This document shows positions 17,322 to 29,500 of a DNA stretch of 64,000 nucleotides, piece after piece. Numbering within the stretch: the first letter of the stretch is position 1; each line of letters starts with the position of its first letter. Source of the DNA: Burkholderia cepacia (GTDB taxonomy: Bacteria; Pseudomonadota; Gammaproteobacteria; Burkholderiales; Burkholderiaceae); NCBI RefSeq assembly GCF_001039005.1, contig NZ_LDWR01000014.1:1-64000 (forward strand). Reading direction: 5' to 3'. A program made the position numbers and the translations under genes. The notes under the pieces are model-generated. The model did no database searches. It was not told the origin of the DNA and worked only from the letters and a program-made list of their open reading frames with translations.

Positions 17322-20300
17322 ATGCGTACCACCTCGCTTTCAGCCTATCAGTACCGCTTCTGGCTCGAGTGGCAGCTCAATCCGCACTCGTCGGCCTACA
17401 CGACCGCGCTCGTCTACCGCCTGTCGGGTCCGCTGGATCGCGACGCGCTGCGGCGCGCACTGGACGCGTTCGTCCACGAGCATGACGAAGGATGCCGCAG
17501 CACGTTCCGGATGGACGACGCCCGCGCGGTGCGAGACGTGCACGCTCGGGTGACGGTCGCGCTCGACTACCGCGACGCGCGGGCGGCGCCGGCGCTGGAC
17601 GCCGACGAGGCAGACGCGTGGATCGCCGCGCGCGCATCGCACGTGTTCGCGCTCGACGACGCGCCGCTGTTCCGCTTCGCGTTGCTGCGCGAGGATGCCG
17701 ATGCGCACCGGCTCGTGCTGAGCTTCCCGCACATCATCTCCGATGCGTTTTCGGCGGTGTACATCAACCAGCGGCTGACGGCGCTGTACAACCACGCGCT
17801 CGGCGCGGGCCCGGCGCCCGCCTGCACGTTGCGCGATCTCGGCGAGCAGCTCGCGTTCGAAGCCGCGTACCGCGCGTCGCCGCGCTACGACGAAGATCTG
17901 GCCTATTGGCTCGGCGCGCTCGCGCATGCGCCGCTCGGGGTCGAGTTCGACGCGGCGGCATCGGCGGAGCCGCGCGAGGGGCGCATCCACCGGCTGCGTT
18001 TCGACGCGGCCACCATGCGCCGGCTGCGCGCACGGGCCCGCGCGAGCCGCTCGACGCCGTTTCTCGTGCTGTCGAGCCTGTTCGCGATCGCGCTGGCCCG
18101 CTGGCAGGACGTGCGCGAGCTGGTCGTGACCTATCCGGTCAACATGCGCTCGCCGGGCTTTCGCGATGCCAGCGGATGCTTCGTGAACAACCTGCCGATG
18201 GGCTTTTCGCTGCGGCAGGGCGACACGTTCCGCGACATCGTCGCGCGCACCACCGCACAGCGTGCCGACAGCAAGCGCCATCAGCAGCTGTCGCTGACCG
18301 ACCTCGTGACGGCGCTGCGGCGCACGCGTTCGCTGGCCGATACGCCCGTCTTCAACGTCGGCGTGACGGAAGCGTTCTTCGTGCAGGATGCGCCGCTCGC
18401 ATTCCACGGCGTGCACGCGGAATTGCTGCCGGTGGTCGCCGCAGAGCGGCCGTTCGACCTGAACTTCGCCTATCAGCTGACGCCCGACGGCCTGTATGTG
18501 AATCTCGAATACGACACCGGCTGCCTGCCGCCGGCGCGAATCGGGGAGTTCGCCGCGCGCTTCGGCCGGCTGCTGCGCGCGTACCTGAACGACGATGCGC
18601 AGCCTGCGCTCGCGGTCGACCTGCTGGCGCCCGAGCAGCGCGCGCGGCTCGCGCAATACTGGCACGGGCCCGCGCGCACGCTCGACGCGACGGACTGGCC
18701 GGCCCGCTTCGCCGCGCAATGCGCCGCGACGCCGGATGCGCCGGCGGTCCAGTTCGGCGCGGAGCAACTGACCTATCGCGAACTGGATGCGCTGTCGGCC
18801 CGGCTGGCGGGCTTTCTCGCCGCGCGCGGCGTGACGCCGGGGGCCCTCGTCGGGCTGTGCTGCGAGCGCTCGACGGAGATGGTGCTGGCGATCCTCGCGG
18901 TGATGCGCGCGGGCGCGGCCTACGTGCCGCTCGATCCCGCCGCGCCGCCGGACCGGCTGCGGCGCATCGTCGACGATGCGGGGCTCGCGCTGCTGCTTAC
19001 GCAGCGGCACCTGCTGGCGCGCCTGCCCGCCGGTCCGGCCGCGCGGCATCTGCTGGATGAGCGCGCGATCTGGCTCGCCGCCGAGCCGCTGCCGCAGCAA
19101 CGCATTCACCCGGACGGGATCGCGTACGTGATCTACACGTCCGGCTCCACCGGCACGCCGAAGGGCGTCGCCAACACGCATCGCGCGCTGGTCAACCGGC
19201 TCGACTGGCACGGTTCGCTGCTCGCCGATGCGGCGCCGGTGCGTGTGCTGCAGAAGACGCCGTACTTCTTCGACGTGTCGGTCTGGGAATTCCTGTGGAC
19301 GTTGCAGAGCGGGCATGCGCTGGTGATCGCGCCGCCCGAGGTACACAAGGATCCGGCCGGGCTGGCGGCGCTGCTGCGCGACGCGCGGATCGCGGTCGCG
19401 CACTTCGTGCCGTCGATGCTGAACGCGTTCCTGGACGCGGTGCCCGGGCAGCGCTTCCCGGATCTCGCGCTGGTCGTCTGCAGCGGCGAGGCGCTGCTCG
19501 CCGAGCAGGCCGAGCGCTTCCACCGGCTGCTGCCGGGCGTGCGGCTCGCCAACCTGTACGGGCCGACCGAGGCAGCGATCGACGTGACCGTGTGGCATTG
19601 CGCGGCGGGCGACGCCCATGCGTGCGCCGGCGTGCCGATCGGCCGGCCGATCGACAACGTGTCGCTGTACGTGCTGGACGCGTGCCTCGAGCCGTGCCCG
19701 CCCGGCAGCGCGGGCGAGCTGTACATCGGCGGCGCAGGGCTCGCGCAAGGGTACGTCGGCCGCCCGGACCTCACCGCGGCGAGCTTCGTGCCCGATCCGT
19801 ACGCGGGCCGTCCGGGCGCGCGCATGTACCGCACCGGCGACGTCGCGAAGTTCGGCGAGCACGGCGAGCTGCATTACCTCGGCCGGCGCGACGAGCAGGT
19901 CAAGCTCAACGGCAACCGGATCGAGCTGCGCGAGATCGAGGCTTGCCTGCTGGCGCTGCCGGGCATCGCGCAGTGCGCGGTGGTGCCGGTGCGGGTGCAG
20001 GGGCGCGTGCGGCTGCTGCACGCGTTCGTCGAGCCGGCCGCGGGATGGGACGGCTGGACGGCGGACGCGCTGCACGCGGCGCTGGCCGAGCGGCTGCCCG
20101 ACGCGATGCGTCCGTCACGCATCGACGTGGTGGAGCGCATCGCGCTGCTGCCGGCCGGCAAGATCGACCGCAAGCGCCTGGCCCAGCTCGCCGACGCGGC
20201 GCTCGAGACGCGCGTGCACGGTGCCGATGCGCGCGCGAAGACGCCGTTCCAGGCCGAGATCGCCGCCGAGTGGTCGGCCGTGCTCGACGTCGCCGACATC

Positions 20301-20570
20301 GGGCCTGACGACCATTTCTTCATGCTCGGCGGCAGCTCCGTGCAGGCGATCCAGTTGATCGGGCGTCTCAATGGCCGCTACGGGCTGCTGCTGTCGCCGC
20401 CGCTGCTGTTCGGCGCGCCGCAGCTCGACCGGTTCAGCGCGCAGGTGCTGGTGGCGCTCGGCCAGAAGGCCCAGCGGGAAGACCGCCTGGAAGCGCTGCT
20501 CGATCGCCTCGCGCCGGACGACATGGACGAACTACTCACAGTGTTTTCATCGTCGGGAGAGCTGGTTTGA
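17322..20570 (+). CDS. NRPS module C-A-T, predicted to load serine
   Basis: A 1082-residue synthetase. An N-terminal condensation domain (about 1-440) opens the protein, so it probably attaches an acyl chain to the first amino acid. Its usual HHxxxDG motif reads PHIISDA: His137 and Asp141 remain. The adenylation domain (about 460-960) has [24 protein letters not shown] and LPAGKIDRKRL. Aligning its pocket to GrsA by hand gives DVWHVSLIDK, the known serine pattern. The carrier domain has Ser1006 in GGSSVQAI. Translation is coupled to the next synthetase (TGATG at 20568). No epimerase or thioesterase is present. Confidence 0.9.
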   Translation: MRTTSLSAYQYRFWLEWQLNPHSSAYTTALVYRLSGPLDRDALRRALDAFVHEHDEGCRSTFRMDDARAVRDVHARVTVALDYRDARAAPALDADEADAWIAARASHVFALDDAPLFRFALLREDADAHRLVLSFPHIISDAFSAVYINQRLTALYNHALGAGPAPACTLRDLGEQLAFEAAYRASPRYDEDLAYWLGALAHAPLGVEFDAAASAEPREGRIHRLRFDAATMRRLRARARASRSTPFLVLSSLFAIALARWQDVRELVVTYPVNMRSPGFRDASGCFVNNLPMGFSLRQGDTFRDIVARTTAQRADSKRHQQLSLTDLVTALRRTRSLADTPVFNVGVTEAFFVQDAPLAFHGVHAELLPVVAAERPFDLNFAYQLTPDGLYVNLEYDTGCLPPARIGEFAARFGRLLRAYLNDDAQPALAVDLLAPEQRARLAQYWHGPARTLDATDWPARFAAQCAATPDAPAVQFGAEQLTYRELDALSARLAGFLAARGVTPGALVGLCCERSTEMVLAILAVMRAGAAYVPLDPAAPPDRLRRIVDDAGLALLLTQRHLLARLPAGPAARHLLDERAIWLAAEPLPQQRIHPDGIAYVIYTSGSTGTPKGVANTHRALVNRLDWHGSLLADAAPVRVLQKTPYFFDVSVWEFLWTLQSGHALVIAPPEVHKDPAGLAALLRDARIAVAHFVPSMLNAFLDAVPGQRFPDLALVVCSGEALLAEQAERFHRLLPGVRLANLYGPTEAAIDVTVWHCAAGDAHACAGVPIGRPIDNVSLYVLDACLEPCPPGSAGELYIGGAGLAQGYVGRPDLTAASFVPDPYAGRPGARMYRTGDVAKFGEHGELHYLGRRDEQVKLNGNRIELREIEACLLALPGIAQCAVVPVRVQGRVRLLHAFVEPAAGWDGWTADALHAALAERLPDAMRPSRIDVVERIALLPAGKIDRKRLAQLADAALETRVHGADARAKTPFQAEIAAEWSAVLDVADIGPDDHFFMLGGSSVQAIQLIGRLNGRYGLLLSPPLLFGAPQLDRFSAQVLVALGQKAQREDRLEALLDRLAPDDMDELLTVFSSSGELV

Positions 20571-23500
20571 TGTCGCATAAGGATTCCACCGAAAACAAGC
20601 GTCGCCAATTGCTCGAAGCGTTCGGCAGGCAGCGTGGCGCGGACAGCCGCGACGCGATCACCCGCCAGGCGCGGCCGGCGGACCTGCCCGCGTCGGCGGA
20701 GCAGTTGCGGATGTGGGTGCAGATGGCGATCAGCGGCGGCGCCGGCCATTTCCACGTGCCGCACGTGCTGGAGATCGCGGGCACGCTCGACGAAGCGGCA
20801 TTGCGGGCGGCGCTGCGCGACGTGGTCGCGCGGCACGAGGCGCTGCGCACGACGTTCGACGAGCGCGACGGCAGCCTGTACCAGCGGGTGCACCCCGCGC
20901 TCGATCCGTCGCTGCCGGTGCACCGTCACGCGGCGGACGCGACCGACGCGGAGATCGCCCGCGCGATCACGGCCGAAATCGCGCAGCCGTTCGATCTCGC
21001 ACACGGGCCGCTGCTGCGCGTGTCGCTGCATCGTCTCGGCGACGCCCGGCAGATTCTCGTGCTGACCGCCCATCACTTGATCGTCGACGGGTGGTCGCTG
21101 GAACTGATGCTGGCCGACTGGTGGTCGGCCTACGCGGCACGGCTTGCGGGCCGCGCGTTCGAGCCGCCGGCAGACGACGAGCCGCACTACGCGGACTATG
21201 CGCTGTGGCAGCAGGCGCGCAGCGCCGCGGACAGCGCGCCGAGCCTTGCATACTGGCAGGGCCGGCTGACGGGCGCGACGACGCTCGAATTGCCGTTCGC
21301 GCTGCCGCGCCCGTCGCGGCGCGCGCACGACGGCGAACTGGTGTTCTTCGCGATTCCCGCCGCCGTGCGCGCGCGGGCCGAGGCGCTGGCGCGGCGGCAG
21401 GGCGGCACGCTGTTCACGGTGATGCTGGCCGCGTGGCGGTGCCTGCTCGGCGACTACGCCGGCCAGGACGACTTCTGCATCGGCACGACCGCGTCGAACC
21501 GCGTGCATCCGGGCAGCGAGCGCATCGTCGGCTTCTTCGCGAACCTGCTCGCGTTGCGCACCGCGCGGCAAGGCTGCGCCACGTTCGCCGCGCTGGTCGA
21601 GCGCGAGCGCGACACCGTCGCCGACGCGTTGCGGCATCAGGCGGTGTCGTTCGACCACGTGGTCGAGCAGGTCGGCGTCGCGCGCGATTCCGCGCGCAGC
21701 CCGCTGTTCCAGGTCAACTTCGTGCTGCAGGACACGAAAGGCGCGGTGCCCGGCGCCGCCGAGCCGGCGGCACCGGCCGGGATGCCGGCGATGACGGTGC
21801 GCGACGACCTGTACCGCTACGCGCAGTTCGACCTGACACTCTTCGCCGAGCTGACGTCCGACGGCGTGCGCTGCTGCACGGTGTTCCGCACCGATCTGTT
21901 CGAGGCCGCCGATATCGAGCGACTGTCGCGCACCTATACGCATTACCTCGACGCGCTGACCGCGCAGCCGGACGCGCCGTTCGGCACGCTCGCGCGCGGC
22001 GACGCGCCCACGCTCGACGCGCTGCGCGGCTGGCAGAGCCGGGCGCTCGGGCAGCCACTGCCCGACTCGATCGGCGCGGTGATCGACGCGCTCGCGCGGA
22101 AGCATCCGGGCCGCACGGCGATCCGCCACGGCGATGCGACGCTCGACTACCACGCGCTGAACACCCGCGCGAACCGGCTGGCGGATCACTTGCGCGATCT
22201 CGGCGTGTCGCCGGGCTCGACCGTCGGCCTGTGTCTCGAGCCGGGCGCGGAGCTGATCGTCGCGATGCTGGCGGTGCTCAACGCGGGCTGCGCGTATGTG
22301 CCGCTCGACAGCCGCTATCCGGCGGACCGGCTGCGATTCCTGATCGACGACAGCCAGGCGAGCGTGATCGTCACGCGCGAGGACGTGGTGGCGCGCACCG
22401 ACGCGCTGCGCGACGGTTATCTGAACCTGATCGTCCTCGAGGACCACGACGACGAGATCGCCGCGCGCGACGGCGCGTTCGTCGCGAGCGGGCTGCCGGC
22501 GCAGATGCCGGCGTACCTGATGTACACGTCGGGCACCACCGATCGTCCGAAGGGCGTCATCGTGCCGCAACAGGCGATCCTGCGGCTCGCGTACCGGCCG
22601 GCCTATCTCGACGTGACGCCGGACGACGTGTTCCTGCAGTTCGCGCCGACCGCGTTCGACGCGTCGACCTTCGAGATCTGGACCGCGCTGCTGAACGGCG
22701 CGTCGCTCGTCGTGCCGGTCGGGCGCGACGCGTCGCTGGACCAACTCGGGCCGCTGCTGGTCGACGCACGCGTGACGATTCTGTGGCTGACGAGCGGCCT
22801 GTTCTCGGCGATGGTCGATCATGCGCCGGACGCGCTGCGGCGGCTGCGCTACCTCGTCTGCGGCGGCGACGTGCTGTCGCTGCCGCATGTGGCGCGCGCC
22901 CGCGCGCTGCTGGAACACGGGCAGGTCGTCAACGGCTACGGGCCGACCGAGACCACGACGTTCGCGACCGCGTACCCGGTGCGCGGCGCGCTGGCGGCAG
23001 GGCGCACGGTGCCGATCGGCATGCCGATCCAGGGCACGTCGGTGTATGTGCTCGACGACGACCTGAATCCGCTGCCGGCCGGCGCGGCGGGCGACATCTA
23101 CATCGCGGGGCTCGGCGTCGCGCACGGCTACGCGAATCGGCCGGACCTGACCGCGGCCGCGTTCGTGCCCGATCCTTACGGCGGCGAGCCGGGCGCCCGC
23201 ATGTACCGCAGCGGCGACGTCGGCTACTGGGCGCATGACGGTGCGCTGCATTACCTCGGCCGGCGCGACCGGCAGGTGAAGCTGCGCGGCTACCGGATCG
23301 AGCCGGCGGAAATCGAGGCGGCGCTGGCCGCGTGCCGGGGCGTGCAGGCCGCCGTCGTGACGGTCGACGCGACGCCGCAGGGCGACAAGCAGCTCGTCGC
23401 GTACTGGACCGCCAGCCCGGGCACGGGCACAGGCGCGGACGCGCCGGACGAAGCCGGCCTGCGCGCGCAGCTGCGGGCGTCGCTGCCCGATCATCTCGTG

Positions 23501-26500
23501 CCGGCGCGCTTCCACGCGGTGCCGCACATTCCGCTGACGGCGAACGGCAAGGTGGACCGGGCCGCGCTCGCGCGGCTCGCGCCCACGCAGGCGGCCGCCG
23601 AAACGGCGCCCGAGTTGCTGACCGATACGCAGCGCGCGCTGCGCGCACTGTGGGAAGACGTGCTCGGCCGCAGCGGGTTCGGCCTCGACGACGGTTTCTT
23701 CGATCTCGGCGGCGATTCGCTGCTGGCGATCCGGCTGAAGGCGCAGGCGCAGCGCCATGGGCTCGAATTCGAGATCCAGGACCTGTTCGTCCACCAGAGC
23801 GTGCGTACGCTCGGCGAGCACATCGAGCGGCAGTGCGGCGCAGGCGTGGGCACCGGTGCGCCGGCCGAGGCCGAGGCCGCCGTACCCCGGCCGCCGCTGA
23901 CGAGCGACGCGGATCGCGCGCGACTGCCGGCCGGCGTCGTGGACGCGTATCCGCTCAGCCGCCTGCAACTGGGGATGCTCTATCACAGCCTGCGGCACCA
24001 GCACTCGAGCCTGTACCACGACGTGATCGGCTACGAGGTTGCGTATGCGTACGACGAAGCCTGCCTCACGCACGCGCTCGAGCGGCTGTCGGCGCGTCAT
24101 CCGGCGTTGCGCACCGCGCTGCGGATGGAGGGGTTCAGCGTGCCGCTGCAGCTCGTGTTCGACACGGCGGGCATTCCGCTGGCGGTCACGGACCTGACCG
24201 CGCTCGACGCGGCGGCGCAGGCCGCCCGGATCGCCGCGTTCATGGACGGCGAGCGGTTCGCCGCGTTCGACATCGCCGCCGCGCCGCTGTTTCGCTGCTT
24301 CGTGTTCAAGCTGGCGGCGCAGCGCTTCAAGCTGGTGTGGAGCTTCCATCACGCGATGCTCGACGGCTGGAGCGAGGCCGCGCTGACCGCCGAATTCATC
24401 CGGCTCTACACGACGGGCCTGGCGGGCCTGCAGAACCTGCAGAACGACGAGCCGGTGCAGGCCGGTTACCGGGATTTCATCGAACTCGAACAGGCCGCGC
24501 TCGCCGATCCGGCCCAGCGCGACTTCTGGCGCGGCCAGCTCGACGGCGCGCAGGCGCTGTCGCTGCGCCGCGCGCCGCTGACGGGCGACGCGGCGGACGA
24601 ACGGGTGGAGTATCTGGAGGTCGAGGTCTCCGCCGAACTGGAGGCGGCGCTGCGTGCGCTCGCGCGCGACGCGAACGTGCCGCTCAAGAGCGTGCTGCTC
24701 GCCGCCCACCTGCGCGCGCTGCAGGCGCTGAGCGGGCGGCGCGACGTGCTGACGTCGATGGTGACGCACGTGCGGCCCGAGACCGAGCATGCGGAGCGCG
24801 CGGTCGGGCTGTTCCTGAATTCGGTGCCGGTGCGCGCGGCGCTCGACGGCGCAGCGTCGCCGGTCGCGCAGGTGCGGCAGGTGTTCGAGATCGAGTCGGG
24901 CATTTTCCGGCACCGCTTTTATCCGTCGCAGCAGATCCGGCAGGACAACGGCGGGATCGAGCTGGGCGAGGTGCTGTTCAATTTCACGAGCTTCCACGTG
25001 CTGCGCGAGCTGGACGACGCGGACGTGCGGATGCTGGCGGGCCGCGACGGCCATGCGGTCAACAGCTTTCCGGTGCAGGTCGATTTCTCCGTCTCCGCGA
25101 GCGACCAGCGGCTGCGCTGCATCGTCGGCTACCGGGCCGACAGCCTGCGGCGTGCCGACGCCGAAGACATCGCACACGCCCAGCACGAAGCGCTGCGGCG
25201 GCTTGCCGGCGCGCCCGCGGCGCCGTGGCTGCTGCCTGCCACGCTCGCGCGGCTCGACGACTGGGCGGCGCCGAAGCCAGGGCTGCCGGTCGGCGCGAGC
25301 GTCGGCGAGCGCCTCGCCGCGTGCGCGGCCGCCGCGCCGGACGCCGTCGCGCTGATCGACGACGCGGGCGAGATAACCTATGCGGCGCTGCTCGAACAGT
25401 GCGACCGGCGCGCGGCGGCGCTCACCGCGCTGGGCGTGCGGCGGGGCGACGTCGTGGCGGTGTGCGCGGGCCGCGCGGCGGAGACGCTGCAGACCGTGCT
25501 CGCGCTGTTCCGGATCGGCGCCGTGTATCTGCCGCTCGATCCCGCGTTGCCGGAAGCGCGCCATCGCTTCATGGTGGACGACGCGCGCCCGGTGGCGATC
25601 GTCGGCGATGCCGCCGCGCCCGCGTGCCTGCGCGCGTGCGGCGTGCGTTTCGTCGAACAGGCGGTGCTGGCGGAAGCGGGCGCGGCCGCGTGGGCCGCCG
25701 CGCCGCGCGTCAGCCCCGGCGACCCCGCCTACATTCTCTATACGTCCGGCTCGACCGGCACGCCGAAGGGTGTGCTGTGCCGCCAGGAAGGCATCCTCGC
25801 GTTGTTCGATGCGCTCGAACACACCTATTCGCTGGCCGCAGGCGACCGCGTGCTGTGGAAGACCGCGCAATCGTTCGACGTGTCGCTCACCGAAATGCTG
25901 TGGCCGTTGATGAAGGGCGCCGCGATCGTGATCGCGCGGCCCGACGGCCAGTACGATCCGCGCTACCTGCAGCGCGCGATCGAGCAGCATCGCGTGACGG
26001 TGGTCAATTTCGTGCCGTCGATGCTGCACCTGTTCCTGCAGTCGCTCGACGCCGGCGCGGCGAGCCCGCTGCGCGCGGTGTTCGCCGCCGGCGAGCCGCT
26101 GCTGCCCGCGACCGTCGAGCTGGCGGCGCGCGTGCTGCCGCACGCGCCGCTGTTCAACGCATACGGCCCGACCGAGGCCAGCATCTACGCAACCGTGTGG
26201 CGCTGCGCGAGCGGCCCGGTGCTGATCGGCCGCGCGGTGGGCGACGTCGGCACGCATATCCTCGCGGCCGATCTCGCCCGGCTGCCGATCGGCGTGACCG
26301 GCGAGCTTTACCTGTCCGGGCGGGCGCTGGCGTCGGGCTACCTGAACCGGCCCGAGCTGAGCGCGGAGCGCTTCGTGCCGAACCCGTATGCAACGGGCGA
26401 TGCGGATCGCGTGCTGTATCGCACCGGCGACCTGGCCCGCTTCGATCGGCACGGCGACATCGAATTCGTGGGCCGCGACGACCAGCAGGTCAAGGTGCGC

Positions 26501-29500
26501 GGCTTCCGCATCGAGACGGGCGAGGTCGAGTCGGTATTGGGCCGCCATCCGGGTGTCGCCAAAGTCGCGGTGCTGGCGCGTTCGGGCAGTGCGGGCGCCG
26601 TGCTCTACGCGTTCGTGCAGGCGGCGGGCGCGCTGCCGGACGGCGCGCTGCCGGACGGCGCGCTGAAGGCGCATGCGCAACAGGCGCTGCCGCCGTACAT
26701 GGTGCCCGACCGGATCGTCGTGCTCGACGCGATGCCGATGACCGGCAGCGGCAAGATCGATCGCCTCAGGCTGGCCGACTGGCCGCTCGACGGGGCGAGC
26801 ACCACCGACCACGCCGGCCCTGCCAGCCCCGCGCGGCGTACGCCTGGCGATGCGGAGGCCGCGGTCGCGGCGATCTGGCGCGACGTGCTCGGCGTCGCCG
26901 AGATCGATCCGGACACCAACTTCTTCGACGCCGGCGGCCACTCGCTCGCGCTGATCCAGTGCCAGGCGCGACTTCGTGGCGAGTTCGGCCGCGACGTCGA
27001 CATCGATCACCTGTTCCGCTACACGACGATTCGCACGCTGGCCGGCTGGCTGTCCGCGTCCGGCGATCCGTCGGCCGACGTCGGCGGCGCGGCTGCCGCC
27101 GCAAGCGCGTCGCATGTCGACAGCCGCGACGTCGCGATCATCGGGATGAGCGCGGCCGTCTCGGGCGCGGATGACGTCGAGCAGTTCTGGCAGATGCTGC
27201 TTGCGGGCGAGGATGGCATCACGCGGCTCGACGACGCGCGGCTGCGCGCGCTCGGCGTGCCGGACGACCTGCTCGGCAATCCGCGCTTCGTCGCCGCACG
27301 CGGGTTGATTCGCGATCCTGACTGTTTCGACGCCGCGTTCTTCGGTTATACGCCGCGCGAAGCCGAGATCATGGATCCGCAGCAGCGCAAGCTGATGGAG
27401 GAAAGCTACCGCGCGCTCGAGGACGCCGGTTACGCCGGGCCCGGGCACGCGCGCGACGTGGGCGTCTACGTCGGCGTGGGCGCGAGCCAGTACCTCGCGA
27501 ACCACGTGATCGGCAACCGCGACGCGGTCGACGCGCTCGGGCTGTACCAGATCAACGTGCTGAACCAGCCCGCGACGCAGATTGCCTACCGGCTGAACCT
27601 CACCGGCCCCGCGGTCACGCTGAACACCGCGTGCTCGACGTCGCTGGTCGCGCTGCACATGGCCGCGCGCGCGGTCGCGCAGGGCGACTGCGAACTCGCG
27701 CTCGCGGGCGCGGCGTCGATCGGCGTCGACGGCGTGCCGGGTTACCTGCACCGCACCGGCGGGATCTTTTCCGCGGACGGCTATTGCCGCGCGTTCGACG
27801 CGGCCGCGAGCGGCACCGTCGAGGGCAGCGGCGCGGGCGCGGTGGTGCTGAAGCGGCTCGATCTCGCGCGCCGCGACGGCGATCACGTGTATGCGGTCGT
27901 CAAGGGCTCCGCGATCAACAACGACGGCCACGACAAGGCCGGCTACACCGCGCCGAGCCCCGCGGGCCAGGCACGGGTCATCCGCGCCGCGCTGGCGGAC
28001 GCGGGCGTGGACGCCGCGTCGGTCGGTTATGTCGAGACGCACGGCACCGGCACGCTGCTTGGCGATCCGATCGAAATGGCTGCGCTGAAGGCGACCTACG
28101 GACAGCATCCGGCACACGCGCCGCGCATGCTCGGCGCGGTCAAGACGAGCGTCGGGCACCTGGACAGCGCGGCGGGGCTCGCGGGCGTGATCAAGGCGGC
28201 GCTTGCGCTCGAACGCGGCAAGGTGCCGGGCACGCTGCACTTCGACACGCCCAACCCGCTGCTCGAACTCGACGACGCGGCCTTCCGCATCACGGCGGAA
28301 GCGGTCGACTGGCCGGACGGCGGCGCGCCGCGTCGCGCGGCCGTCAGTTCGTTCGGCATCGGCGGGACCAATGCGCACGTGATCCTGGAGGCCGCGCCGC
28401 CCGAGGCGGACGCGCCGACGGCCGCCGCCGCGCATTGCCTGCGGCTGTCGGCCGCCACGCCGGACGGGCTGCGGCGCGCGGCGGACGGCCTCGCCGCCGC
28501 GCTGCGCCGCCACCCGGAATGGGCGCTGGCCGACGTCGCGCATACGCTGCAGGCCGCCCGGCAGGACCATGCGTGCCGCGCGTTCGTGGTCGCCGAGTCG
28601 CGCGACACGGCGCTCGACGCGCTGGCGGCGGGCGTGTTGCCGGCCACCGACGATGCGCCGCACGCGCGCCCGGTGATTTTCCTGTTCACCGGGCAGGGTG
28701 CGCAGGCCGCCGGGATGGCGCGCGACCTGCATCGCGAGAACCCGGTGTTCCGCGCCGCGCTCGACCACGTGTGCGGGCGGTTCGCGAGCGCGGCCGGGCT
28801 GGCGCTCGAACCTTATCTGCTGGGCGACGCGAGCACCACCGACACGGCGCTGGTCCAGCCGCTGCTGTTCGCGTACGAGTACGCGCTGTATCAGGCGTGG
28901 ACCGCGCTGGGCGTGACGCCGGACTACCTGATCGGCCACAGCCTCGGCGAACTGGTCGCCGCGTGCTGCGCGGGCGTGTTCTCGCTCGACGAGGCGGTCG
29001 GCCTCGTGGCGGCGCGCGCGGCGGCGATGCAGGCGCAGCCGGCCGGCGCGATGCTGTCGGTCTCGATCGCGGAGGACGAGCTGGCCGCGCAACTGCCGCC
29101 GACGCTCACCATCGCGGCGATCAACGGGCCGCTGCAATGCGTGGTGTCCGGCCCGGTGGACGCGGTCGAGCTGTTCGCGGCGCACCTGCGCAACACGGGT
29201 GTCGCGCATGCGCGGCTTGCGTCGTCGCACGCGTTCCATTCGCCGATGATGGCGGACGCGGCCGCGCGTGTGCAGGCGCATGCCGCGACGATGACACTGC
29301 GCGCGCCGCGCATCCCGTTGATCTCCAACCTCGACGGCACGCTGCTGGACGCGCGGCGCGCCACCGATCCGGCGTACTGGGCCGAGCACGTGCTTGGCGC
29401 CGTGCGCTTCTCGGCGGGCGTGCGGACGCTGGCGGCGCTGGGCGACGCGCTGTGGGTCGAGATCGGCCCGCGCGACGTGCTGGCGGCGCTGGTGCGCGCG

